From the NCBI GenBank assembly GCA_013433145.1, contig CM024178.1:8975260-9039259 (forward strand): a DNA stretch of 64,000 nucleotides, given 5' to 3'. Shown here one piece after another: positions 11,398 through 23,290 of the stretch. The translations under genes and the position numbers were made by a program. Source of the DNA: Ascaris suum. Its lineage: Eukaryota; Nematoda; Chromadorea; Rhabditida; Ascarididae. Within the stretch, counting starts at the first letter, position 1. Every line of letters begins with the position of its first letter. The notes below the pieces were generated by a model, which did no database searches, had not been told where the DNA came from, and saw only the letters and a program-made list of their open reading frames with translations.

Positions 11398-14300
11398 ATG
11401 GGCTCGATTATTATTGCGATCGTGATCGCGATTTGGTTTATCGTCTGCAATTGTGCCAGCGATCCTCAACAAGCTTCATCTGCCGCATTCTTCGGTAAAC
11501 TATTCACTATGCACTAATCACTTAACGAAATTGCTTAGATTATTCCAGCATACCTATGAGCTGCGAAGATTTCAGGAAAATAAATTACGATGATGGTAAA
11601 AAGTATACAGTGCTTGCGCCAACCGTGTTTTTCGTGTATCGATCTGGCTCAACCTACGAGACCACGCATACTGAGCTCTTAGCCTGATAGTAAAGTTTAC
11701 ATATAAAATGGGATTCTATATCCTCTTATAGTGTTGAACTGTAGGCAGCGTTGAGTTGAATGCCGCAAGGCTATGTTACCACTCACCTACGTTTCGATCA
11801 ACGAATTTTGCTTCTCATTGAATCGATTCTTTCAAAACAAATCAGGTCGTTTCATTTGAGTGGTGGGATAATCCATCAGTTAATCTGCTATGTTTTTATT
11901 TAGCGCGGGGTATATTTTAAAAATTACTGTAGTCTTATAGAAGGTATTATGAATATGTTCTCGACCCCTGGAGTCTAACTACTCTGTCACAGTGACAGTT
12001 TGTTTTCCTCTCTCATGCATTATCAAGACTACCACATAGGGTACAAGTCCTGCGACGAATATTCGCCACATTCTTTTTTTGAGAGGGGGGGGGGGGGCTG
12101 AGGGATTAAAAGGTGAATAGCAGACGGCCTCAAAAACTTACTCCCCTGAGTGAAATAATCCACTCGGCAGTGACTATGCATGTTAAGCAAATGAAAATAG
12201 TTCAGACGCTTTGATGTCTTCATTCGCCAACGGTAATCCTTATCCTTGTCCACACCTCGTATCCGATTCGTTGTTTTATCATTCATCTGAGCGCAATATT
12301 TCTAACTAACTTACATCCTACGTAAATTTTCGTTGCTAAGCCATCCAGATATGGCGACTAGGCGCCCTTGACCGCTGGTAGATACAAGCAGTAAGCATAG
12401 TCAATACCCAATTTCTTGCTAGATTGATCGATGAACACAAAAACGTACTTCAGTTACGTTGATCACTTTTTGCTAGCACCTGCAACTACCTGTATGTTAT
12501 AGATGATTCTATGATTGATGAGGTGGTGGGAGCGGCAAATTGAATGCAAAAGTGACAGTCTGAAGAGAAGGATTGCTTAACGACGACGTTGAATAAATGA
12601 TGCAAAATGGCATCTTCACAACATTCCTCCAAATGGACTCGGATGGAATTCACTCTCGCTATCCTGCGAGACACCTAAGTGCTTATGTGGTCTAAATGAC
12701 TTTGATTTAAATTACACATGGGTATAAGGATATGAGAAGACAGCAATCATAACAGTAGAGAACACTGAAGTCCGAATCTCAGTTCTTTTTTTGAAGATAA
12801 CAGCATTTACTTTTGAAACCGGGCAACGTAGATTGAAGTGCATCAGTAACAACCTGCACCTATTGCTCTACCTTTAATTTCAGCGAGCCTATCGAGATGC
12901 TACCGTAATGATGGCTTCGGCGATGACTATGTGAGAAGGAGCAGCAATAGCACATACTGTTACTATTCGCCAAAATTGATCATGGTAACCTGGCAGATTT
13001 ACTTTTATTATGAAAGCATTAATTATAATTACCTTCGGCGTAAGATCACAAGGATCATTAGACGACGACGATCCCTCTCTCGCTTAGAAAACTTTTCTCC
13101 CAGAGAACTTGAACGATTTCCACAGGAGGTAAATTTATACGATCATGATTTCCTTTGCTATCTAAGAATGTCCCGAAGCCCTTCTGAAAGGTCAGACAAT
13201 CGTGAATAACTCAACCGTAACATATAACTACTTTATATGGGGTTTTCTATCATCTTATATGTTACATTTGTCTCCTTATCATTTTATATGGTGTTGACGT
13301 AAATAAACCTATGCAGAAAGTTTCTTCAAAAGGAATCAACCTGTTAGATTTTTTTAGCTATTATACTTTCTTTGCGCAGAGAATGTCATTCGCTAAGTGG
13401 AATAGAATTCGTTGGGAAGCTACTTGATTCCTTGCATTAATGTACTTAATAATAATGAAGATTTCAGAACATAACAAAACTTGGAATGGAAAGGAAAGGG
13501 AAAGGAATGCAATCTATGAAAGTGAGTGATATATGCCTGCTGCTGACAAACCGTACTCGTTTTTTTTTTTGCATTTTGCATTTTGCATCTTGCATTTTGC
13601 AGTTTAATGACGATAGGCAAAATATTCGATGAAATCCTTGCACCCATATGTGTCATATTGGTTTGCTAACTCCCTAACTTCGTTTAATATCTCAAGAAGC
13701 AATATACAATTTGCAACATAATGTGAGCACTGCATATGCAATCGGAGGAGAGAAATATGTCCAAACCTCTATGGTTAAGAAGGATCCGTCGTGGAACTAG
13801 GGGTAAATCATCGATACGGTCTTTAGGTTCAACAGGGGGTGAGAAATATGAAAATGGGAAGAATTTTCCAGCGAAATTATGCAATTTCTTGAAACTTTCT
13901 GAGGAGAACGCTCTGGGATTTATTAATTCTAGGCTTATGGATTACGTTTGCGTTGTGTATGCATTGCGACTTTGTCCTCCCCCCCCCCCCCCGTGCTGAG
14001 GTCCTCATACCTTGGAAGTAGATATTGCGTTCGTTGGAAGGGGAGAGGGTTTCCGATAAATTGTCATACTATCAAAGCGCATTTAGTATTGCAGTTATAT
14101 AAGTCTACCAAGTCTATCCTTCATATTGGCTAATAAAAATTTCAAAAATAACTTTCATGAAAAGATAAGTTCTAAAAAGAATTACTGAAGTGATTAATAT
14201 AGCATTCACTAAAGTCTTTCCAACATATATTTGTTAATGCTTCGATTAGAATCAACACGCGATGCAAATCTTTGTTGCTTTTTATGTGCAATAAAAAAAA

Positions 14301-17300
14301 AAACAGACAAAATATTTGAAATTTTTGCAATGTTTAATGAAATTTTTTGTTAAATAAAACGATAAAATATTATAAAATTAGCACAATCCACAAACGAGGG
14401 GAATGTTCTTCTTTTTTTTATTTTCCGTTTTTAAAGAATATAAAAATAATACAAAAATTTCTGCATTTTAATTAAAAACTCATCGTTATAAATGATGGCC
14501 ATTTTAATTCCATTATTTCTGAGATACGCATTTTTCAGGCTCAAGATACAAGAACACTGATTACAGCATATTGTAATCGTACGAAAGAAGACACAATTTT
14601 AACCATTGAGAACAACAATGATATTACCTTCCTTTGGAGTACGGTTTATTGCTTAGTATCGTTCCCCGAACAATTTTTTTTTTTTTTGCATCTAATCTTT
14701 ACTCGTATAACTGACGCCAATATATCCGTAAGCGTTGAATTAACGCTTATATGCGTGATGCCGATTAAAGCAATAAACCATATAAAAGCAGTGTGTTAAT
14801 TCTTTCGGCTAAACGAGTGGTGTATATAATGTAAAAGATTCAAAGATGTAAAATAGCTGTATATAATGATATTAGATATTTGCATATATTCTTCTTAAAA
14901 TAACGGCAATTTTGGACTTTTCAACTTTCCCCATGGGAATGGGAATACTATTCTTCCTTGAATTAAAGGAAAAAAAAATTCGTATTTCCGAATGCTTCAA
15001 TATTTCTCACGATAGCAACATATTAATAAGTAAATCACTCAAAGATTGTCGCTTAAATTTAGTATTATTTTAGATCTTTCACGTGCATTCTTAGAGATAA
15101 AGCATAGATGGCAAAACGACACAATGGATGTATGCGTATTCTTAGAGACTGATTTAGCGACGGCAAAGAATAGAAAGACGACAAATTACTTGAAAGAATT
15201 TTTAACTGGAAGAGAAGCATGTTTAGGAATGAATGGTTAGTTATCTAATCATTATTTTCAATCATTGAAATTAGAAAACTCTTTACAGAAATTGGAAAAT
15301 TGGAGAGTGGAAAAAATGGAAAATATAAAAAATTATAAGCAACTAAAATAAAAACTATTGCGAAGTTTTATGAAAAGATGACTTCCTCTTTAAAAAAAAA
15401 TTAAAAAAAAAAAAGAAATCGATAATAATTTTTTGAAATATGATCACAATGAGTAGAACTACTATTGCAAATATTTTTTTTAAAGTTATTCTCTAGTATG
15501 AACAGCATCGATAGTAGTTACGCTTTTGAAAAACATATTACAATCATCAAATTGAGTTAATTTTGCTTGCACATAAATAACAACGATATAGAAGGAACAT
15601 TTTTTATTAGGCAAAGGATATCGTTATTTAAAAAAAAAAATCCATAGTGCAACTTGTTCGTTGTAATAGAATTATTGAATGCAAATTGGCGGAGGTTTTT
15701 CAGATTTTTGAAAAATTTGCATACGAGGCAGCAAAATTTGCATACGAAGCAGGTGGTTAAAAACTTACACAAAAGGCATACGAGCTGGACACACCTGACC
15801 AATTTGCTCCCCGCAGCCACTTGCGGTGACGATTGCAGCTTATTGCACCCATCACATTGTAGTATAACCGATTTTTTGATAGGCAATGTCTCAAGCCCAA
15901 TGGCTTTTATTCATTGCCGTAAGAAATGAATACCTCATATTTCCAGGACAGGTGTACTCAAGAAGGTCTGAGGTCGTACTAATTATCTGTCAATTCAACA
16001 GCGTAAGTAAATCATTGGTTAATATATCTCAAGCGTGGTAACAAAACCGTGAGAATATTAGGGAGAGTTTTCGGGGGGGGGGGGAGGGTGGGGGATAGGG
16101 AAGGTAGACAAGGAAACGGTTACTTTTGTTTTGGTGGATTAAAACTTTGAATATCGTTCTCTTAGAAACCACTGAACATAGACGAAGAAATGATGAATGC
16201 TTCTCTTAAAAGTGTGCCAAGTAAAGAAATGAGAGGCGAAAGAGATATATGAAATTACGAGCAGGTAGATTACAAGTCCTTTTAGTGTGGTTATATATGA
16301 ATCAATTGGTTAATTAGTGAAAATTAATGGCCTCTCGACCGGTAAATCAATGCATCACCTGTACAAGTTTCCGTATATTTTCTCATCTGGTATACGGAAA
16401 CATAATGGACGGTGCGCCTGCATGATATTTACTAGGCGGCTTCTAAGTAGAAGCAAGTTGAAAACTTATTATAATTGAGGACAAAAGAATGAAACAATAA
16501 TAAGCCCACTGGACCGGAAACAATAAATAGCAACAAAATAAAGGAAAACAAATTTTAGAAAATAAGAAACATAAGATAATGTTAAAAATTGCATTTGTAA
16601 CGTTCATTTTGTCGGAAAATTGAACGTCTCGACAGAGGTTCGGGACCACAATGGAACAGGAGTTGCTTTTACCGCTCACTGCGATCGATTCATTAAGGAT
16701 AAAGGAGATGACTTTCAGGACACTCTTTTTTGTGTCGGATTACTGCCTTTCTTAAACAAAAAGCTCACTCATCGGCAATTTTTGCCACCTCCCTCTTTTC
16801 TCTCCAGAGATTGAAATACACAGTCATTACGACCGAGGAGGATGAAATAATAGTTCCATCCAGAGAATGAAATAGTAAGATGTATATGCATTCACTTTCA
16901 TGTCACCGCAACGAGACTATACGATCGAGGCCTTATGAAGTAGGATAATTAGGGCTATGAATCTTGGCATAATACCTCTCTTGATATTGCCTCCATCGAA
17001 TTCAGAAATGCTGAGTTTATATGAAAGCTTCAGAACAAAACATGAAATCAGCAAATGTAAGAGTAATTAATTATATGGAACAACTACTCCAAGTATCTCA
17101 CTTTTTTATACACGTTAAAATCAGAGGTGACAACCATCCTCTTTACCTTTAAAATAGGCAAAATTAAGAAACGTTTGAGGTTTCCAGCATGAACATCCTC
17201 CAGCCGGCTAGTACTTCTAACTTGAGTCGAAAAAAAAAAGTCCCAAAAAAAAGGGCCGAAAAATCTTAAAAATATCAAAGTCTTGAAAAAATTCAAAAAT

Positions 17301-20300
17301 CTTGAAAAAAATTGGAAAATCTCATAATTTTACGCTTTACATCTATATATCCTTCCTCATATTTTTCTTAAGATCATCCAAATCTAGCTCCTAAATATTT
17401 TCTATTTTTTTTTTTTAGCGTTATAGAGGTATATTTCAAAAATTACAGTAAAATTTTGCAACATAAAAATAAATAACGTTTTTTTTTGCTGCAGAGTTCT
17501 AAACTCGTCGATGATGTCGAGAATTTTCAAATTCGATCGAAACGAGACTTCGATTTCGAGTATGATGTGAGCGAAGAAATTTAATTCCACAATTAGAAAC
17601 GACAATACTCAGAAAAAAAAAAAGTTTTCTTTTCTTTTAGTGAGGAAAATCGGGTCGAACATTCCGAAAATAAGCCAAATGTTTTGAGCCGGAAATTTCG
17701 AAAAAAAAATTTTGAGAATATTTGAAATTCAAGATCGATAAAAACGAATAGAATAATTTCCTTATTATTGGAAGAGATATTGTTGAAATAAGAAAAATCT
17801 AGAAGCGTATTAATTATCTCCATTGATAGATATATGCATCGAATCGTCTCTATGCAATTGCTGCGATTTGTAAACTAACAATTGAAATTATAATTAAAAA
17901 AAGTTTGATGCATAAAAATTTAAAATATTGGTGACCATGTCGATTAATTTTTCATTATTCTCAACAATTGAAATTCATATTTCAAAACAAGCAAATCGGC
18001 TAGGAAAATTTTCATTTCGTTTATATTCTAAAATGTTCACGGATGCAAATTTTCGAAATTAGCACTATCATATAGAAGCGCTAAACATAAGCTGCCTCGC
18101 TTCCAAATTTTGTAGGCTGGTGAACCCCAACACCACAACTTGGTGAACCCACACACCACAGCAACTACGGACACCACAACTTCCCAGCGGGAAATACTTT
18201 CAAAGACCACTGAGACACTTGAAAAGTCCACAATGAATTTCACGACGGTACGCACCTCAAACGAAGGAAACAATAAAAGTCAAGAGGAGACTACCATTAA
18301 ACTATCTATCGAAATGACCATCGACCATACTACTACCGGTGATCTTCCCAAAGAGATCGACTCCCTTTTGGTGTTCATGAATGCTTCTACATGGCAACCG
18401 GAAATGGATAGTACTGACAACGCCTCGACAATCACTTCCACGATGGTTTTAAAAAACGTTTGTTTTTAATTCGCAACAACAGAAGAGATGCTTGCTAGTG
18501 GTTGAATTTTCAACAATCGATATTGAATATAAGCATTCAATATTAGCCAACCGATATTAAAGAAAAAAGAAAATGAATATTAACAGTCAATATTCTCTAA
18601 TTATCATAATTAATCAATATGATCAGAACCTTACAAATAAAATGCACAAAAAAAAAAATCCGAACTCAGTAAGAATCTAAAATTGCATAGTTTTTTTTTT
18701 CTCCGATATTCTTTATAACTGGCTATCATTTTATAATCTTTCAGTGTGAACGTTCATAGTAATTGAACTCGACCGCTGGCCAATGCATAAATATACCTTC
18801 TCACTTATCAAGTAAAAAATAACTTCGGGATAGTGCAAATATTTTTTGACTGAAATTACAAAATCTCAGCAATTTTTCTAAATTAATATATTTTATATTC
18901 ATTGCATGTCATAGAAACAAATAAATACTCGAAATGCATACTGTTAATAATCGTGCAAAATGAAGGAAATCTGATCAGCCATTTGGACTATCCCTGACAA
19001 CCAATCAATAGATGTCATATTATATCATATCTTCGTTATCATATCAAATGAAGCATATCATAATCATCCAGCATATCAGTCCTCCAATTAGTCCAAGCAT
19101 ATCGTTTGACATCAGTCCAAGCATATTAGTCCAACGATATGCTGGCAATCAACAGTTCAACACAGTAGATAGTAGAAAAAATACCCAGAAGCAAATGAAT
19201 CGCTAAGCGGATAGTGGCAAACAACAAACAAACTATACTGCTAATAAATGAACCCGTAAAAGGACACAACACGGCGGAGTAAAAAAAATCCTGAATTTTG
19301 CGAAAGAAAAGAAGCCTTTCCATACTTTTTTTGATAAGTTGGCTCAAAAAAGTGCGATATTATGCTGAGGGAATGAAAAAAAAACTTATTATAATCCAAT
19401 CCAGTAACCTCAAACTGATACTTATCTCCTCTCAAGTCGAAGAAGAGGAGGAAGATCTGATTCATATCCACTATCACGATGATGTATTCCTTCATATTCT
19501 TTCTTAACAAGTTACACATTGCTTCCCGTTCTATGAGCTTTTCACAACGATCTTTTCTATTGCAAACAGCTTCGACTAGAACGGTCCATTCAGAAAGTGC
19601 TGATCAAATGCTTGTTGCTTTTGGAACATCACGCTTCCAAAAGCAACAAGGTGTGCGTATGTCACACCTTTCTTTCACCTTTTGTTGGTTTCATGATGCC
19701 TGAGATTAGATTCAACAAACAGGAAGTATGCAGCTGATTTAATTGCTTACCTCTACGGCAAATATTGGACGGTCAACGCGAAATCAATTTTGTTTATCAC
19801 CTAAAACGGCTGAAAATCAACCACCGTCACCTCTCATCTCTCAAACAAGCTTTTCTAGCTGTTTTGCGCGAGACATCCGACGTCCTTCATGCCAGTCACC
19901 TACTCCATGGTTGATAGCTTGGAACGCTATGTTTCGCATACGTTTTCGTATGGGATTTCTTTGGGGTGTGCATATTGAAAAAATGCAGTAAAATTTGCGA
20001 TGTCTCCGCTCTTTCCTTCTCCAAGCGTATTCCAAAACGGCGTATTTACCCGGACGATGGCGTTTCAAGCGATACCGCAGCGACCTTCTATATTTCCGTC
20101 CTTCACTATCGGCCACGATACCACACTGCTTGTGCTTCGCGTTGTTTAATGGCCCTCGTTCATACGATGTTCATCAAAGGCAGCGATTAGCGCTTCCACA
20201 CATTTCTATACAACTTTTGAAGAAACGGTACAGATTTGAGGCAGTATATATTTTTGCGTTAGAGGCACCATACAGCGAGAGACTACATGCACAGTTTTAA

Positions 20301-21666
20301 AGTTTTAAAGAGTATCCATCCGGTGCTTCCACAGACCTGTGGGTATCCATCCAATTCCTGTGGCGCAGGTCTCCAACGGCATAAAAGCAAAAAAACATGA
20401 CGTGGAAGCATGAAATATTCAAGCGAGTACACTGATCAAAGTGGGTCAAGATGACCAACCGTTTCAACAGTAACTTCTACTAATATGCAAATCTCATATG
20501 GAAAGTTCGGCCAGCCATAACTTGCAACCAGTGCTCAACACTATACCGTTCATTTCCTTGCTTCATAACATCCTTGTCGCCATTCCAGTCACAATAAAAT
20601 AGTTCAAGGGAACGCATCGGCGAAGGAAGAGGTTTTTCCTGCTTGCTAGTGCTGTTGGTACATGTGCTGTCAAAGGTCCTAGTCTGGTCCGATCCCGGTT
20701 ACCCCGAAAGACGCCGTGACCGGAACTGAAAACGGGAATTCTCGGAACAGCAGAAACCAGAAACACACCAGAAAAGGACGTTGGTCTGTAAGCGATACAC
20801 CAATGCACTCCGTCGTCTTGAGCCTAATATAGTCTAAATTAATATTGTTATTGTTATTGCTGGTCTATTGTTAATCGATATGTCTTTATAATCCAATCAT
20901 CAGGAATGATGTTCTGTTTTCTTGCAGTCGCCAGCGCCTGAAGAAAATCCTGGTAATGCTGTTCAAGCTGAACAAAGCTCCCCACCTCAGTCGAAAAAAG
21001 ATGCCGATAAAAATAGTACGAACTTGTTACGCTCATTTAACGATAATATTTTTTAAATATTTGTGGCGAGTTAGTAGTACCCTTCAGAAGATTTTCTGCA
21101 TCGAATAATTCAGATTCTTCACTCGTTTTTGAGCACATATGCTGAAATTTGAGGCAGTAAATACAACTACAAACTACAAATTACAACATATAAAAAGAAG
21201 GAAACAACTCATTTTGGGGAAGACTCGTGAAGAAAAATGCATGAGCAAGTGATGATGATAAAGTTCTGGAATTATAGTTATATCGAACTGTAGAAGAAAT
21301 AATAATGCATTTTTTCAAATGATAATATTTTTCTCGGAATTGACTCTAAAAATGGAAATTAAAACGGAAATAACGGAAATCATTAATCGATATTCAATTA
21401 AATAATTTAAATTGACTTAACAGAAAGTAAAAGTGAATTCGAAATAGTCACTGCGAAAACTTTTTTGCATAATCAAATAATAGCTGCATGCATCCTCTGC
21501 ATTTAGATGTATTATAGACCGCAATATTTGCATATTTCTTTACATCCCTTATAATGCTGTATTTTCAGTGAGGATTGCATTAATCATCCTAGCAGTGGTC
21601 ATGGGAACTGCTGAACTCGGTTCGCTGACTTTTGTTATACTCGTATATAATAACGTCATCTCTTGA
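11398..21666 (+). CDS. Unrecognised secreted/type I membrane protein: signal peptide, 12-Cys ectodomain, Ser/Thr-rich stalk, C-terminal membrane segment
   Basis: Exons: 11398-11494, 11539-11595, 12884-13128, 14539-14638, 15074-15235, 15817-15918, 16636-16733, 17495-17566, 18116-18445, 20928-21015 and 21569-21666. Every junction is GT..AG with matching phase; the sum is 1449 nt, 482 residues plus TGA. Residues 1-20 form a signal peptide. Ectodomain cysteines are at 41, 57, 77, 145, 187, 216, 223, 227, 235, 254, 270 and 287, an even number. N-glycosylation sequons include NST, NRT, NLS, NDT, NAT, NVS and NGT. Basic clusters RRRR (111-114) and RSKR (301-304) could be proprotein-convertase sites. 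Residues 312-421 are rich in Thr/Ser (mucin-like), and 422-450 are Pro/Gln/Lys-rich. The last exon encodes a hydrophobic segment (about 453-477) with one buried Glu, followed by a few polar residues. I recognise no family. The least certain junctions are 13128/14539 and 16733/17495; two genes instead of one remain possible. Confidence 0.62.
13302..13307 (+). terminator. AATAAA after the exon-3 read-through stop
   Basis: If exon 3 of the orphan gene is not spliced at 13128, its frame continues in phase to a TAA at 13207-13209. AATAAA follows 92 nt later. This is the layout expected of a premature polyadenylation isoform encoding 159 residues. It could also be a chance hexamer in AT-rich DNA. 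Confidence 0.35.
19500..20830. other. GC-richer, non-intron-like segment of unknown origin
   Basis: Base composition rises sharply compared with the flanking AT-rich intron. Overlapping frames of 75-100 codons occur on both strands (for example minus 20116-19841, Arg/Lys-rich). None has a start context, splice sites or motif that I recognise. It looks like diverged inserted DNA, possibly a decayed mobile element, within the last long intron of the orphan gene. Confidence 0.35.
19611..19650. repeat. Perfect 16-bp inverted repeat with 8-nt loop
   Basis: 19611-19626 and 19635-19650 are exact reverse complements (CTTGTTGCTTTTGGAA and its complement) around the loop CATCACGC. It lies in the 2.5-kb intron between exons 9 and 10 of the orphan membrane-protein gene, inside a GC-richer patch (19.5-20.8 kb) unlike the flanking intron. 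Confidence 0.9.
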
Positions 21667-21825
21667 AGGATATACGGTTGTAATTCCGCTTACTGCATCA
21701 TAAGATCCATGAAATGTGATATACGCTAATTGGATGGTTCATATCCTTAACCAATGATCATATTCAAATATCAACCAACACAAATTTTACTGTGAAATAT
21801 GCAAAATTCAGTAAAGGTTTATACT

Positions 21826-21831
21826 AATAAA
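21826..21831 (+). terminator. Candidate poly(A) signal AATAAA of the orphan membrane-protein gene
   Basis: Hexamer about 160 nt after the TGA at 21664-21666. It is the first clear AATAAA downstream, so a plausible 3' end, but not proven. Confidence 0.35.
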
Positions 21832-21839
21832 TGTTAGGC

Positions 21840-22660
21840 GCACTAATAGCAAAGCTCATAGCTCATTGTCGAAGATCCTCCATAATTCGTCAGTCCACTG
21901 ATCACACAGGCACATCTGAAGGTCAAAAGTCCCTCGTATACTGGGCTTATCCAACAATTTACCCGACTCCGTTCAAATAAAAGAATCTCGAAGAAAGCTG
22001 GCAACTCAATCAGCTCTCGAATCAATGATGTTTCAGTCGTAACTGGTGTTTCGATCGCCTGCTGCACCCATCCAAGCTTCTTAGAATAGTTTTTCGACGT
22101 TTGCGCTGCAGAAACTATCAGCGGAATATTGAAGTTCGGTAAAAACAACAGTGGCTGTTTGACAGTCACGGCGATTGATAGTTCGATTTAGTCTACGAGG
22201 TTCACCGTAACTTCCCTCTGTCTCTTCCAATAGGCACCAGCACAAAAACGACTCATAGACTTTGAACCAAGGGATTCCCATCGCCGAGGCCCCAACGTTC
22301 ACTTCCAAGCATTCTGGTGCATTACAGATCGACAGCAAACTTATTGATTTCTGGGGAACAGGTGCAACAAATGTTGATATCATTACTATCATTGCCGCTA
22401 TTCGTTGTCACTGATACAGCAGATGCGTTGAGGAGAACGAGTATAAGCATAGGACAGGAGCCGATAACTGTCTGTCGAGCCGAAAGCGAGATAGAATAGG
22501 TAGTTTCTGGGGAAACACCATGGCCTCCAAACACGAGTCGAATCAGAGACTAAAGACATACGAACGGTCCGAAGACCGACTTATAAACGCCCCGGATGTC
22601 GCCTAGGGCGGCTCAAGGTCTTATGACTCCATTAATGACATTACGTTAAGAAAAATAAAC
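21840..22660. other. GC-richer segment with degenerate frames, possible transposon remnant
   Basis: On the minus strand frames of 103-108 codons overlap (22392-22081 and 22169-21843), the second starting inside the first in another phase as if frameshifted. A third frame covers 22534-22322. Composition is higher in G+C than the surroundings and lies next to the 166-bp tandem array. No reverse transcriptase, integrase or transposase motif could be read, so the assignment to a mobile element is only an inference. Confidence 0.3.
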
Positions 22661-22821
22661 GAGAATCGACTATACGAATAGATGCGATCACTGCAATGTT
22701 AGAACACAAGTGGATATATATATTGGGCTGTCTCTTCGGTGCCATATGCCACAACAGACAAGACCAGAATCTTTTCTATAGGAAAACCCATTCTAGCATA
22801 TCACTCTTCCTTCAAAATCCT

Positions 22822-23290
22822 GACTAATCCCCATCTGCAGCGAACTACCGGTGGATCGGGAAACCCAAGTTACGCGCCTTAATCCCCATTGGTTCGGTAG
22901 TTCGCTGGGGCCGGGAACACCCCAGTCAAGGCTAAAAGCTTCCCTAACGAAACCCAGTGTAACATTCTACTACTGCGTCAAAATCTAACTAATCCCCATT
23001 TGCAGCGAACTACCGATGGGTCGGGAACACCCACGTTACGCGCCTTAATCCCCAGTTGGTTCGGTAGTTCGCTGGGGCCGGGAACACCCCAGTCAAGGCT
23101 AAAAGCTTCCCTAACGAAACCCAGTGTAACATTCTAATACTGCGTCAAAATCTAACTAATCCCCATTTGCAGCGAACTACCGATGGGCCGGGAACACCCA
23201 CGTTACGCGCCTTAGTCCCCAGTTGGATGGGTAATTCGCTGAGGCCGGGAACACCCCAATCAAGTTTAAAAGTTCGCTCATGGAAAATTA
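22822..23290. repeat. Tandem array, about 166-bp unit, three copies, each with an internal 13-bp inverted repeat
   Basis: Units begin at TAATCCCCAT at about 22825, 22990 and 23157 (periods 165 and 167). A degraded continuation with TAATCCCCATCTG near 23415 runs to about 23515. In unit 1 the arms CAGCGAACTACCG (22838-22850) and CGGTAGTTCGCTG (22895-22907) are exact reverse complements, with a GC-rich loop. The same arms occur in units 2 and 3. The array is GC-rich in AT-rich intergenic DNA. It is not 5S rRNA, a tRNA or anything I recognise. Confidence 0.85.

Noticed and set aside
15557..15886. Minus-strand frame with CDGCNKLQ, resembling a zinc-finger fragment
   Set aside because: It is the complement of plus-strand exon 6 of the orphan gene, which has better splice sites, phases and disulfide context.
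22822..23290. The 166-bp GC-rich tandem repeat as a 5S rRNA/SL RNA cluster
   Set aside because: No 5S internal control region and no SL leader or Sm site could be read in the unit.
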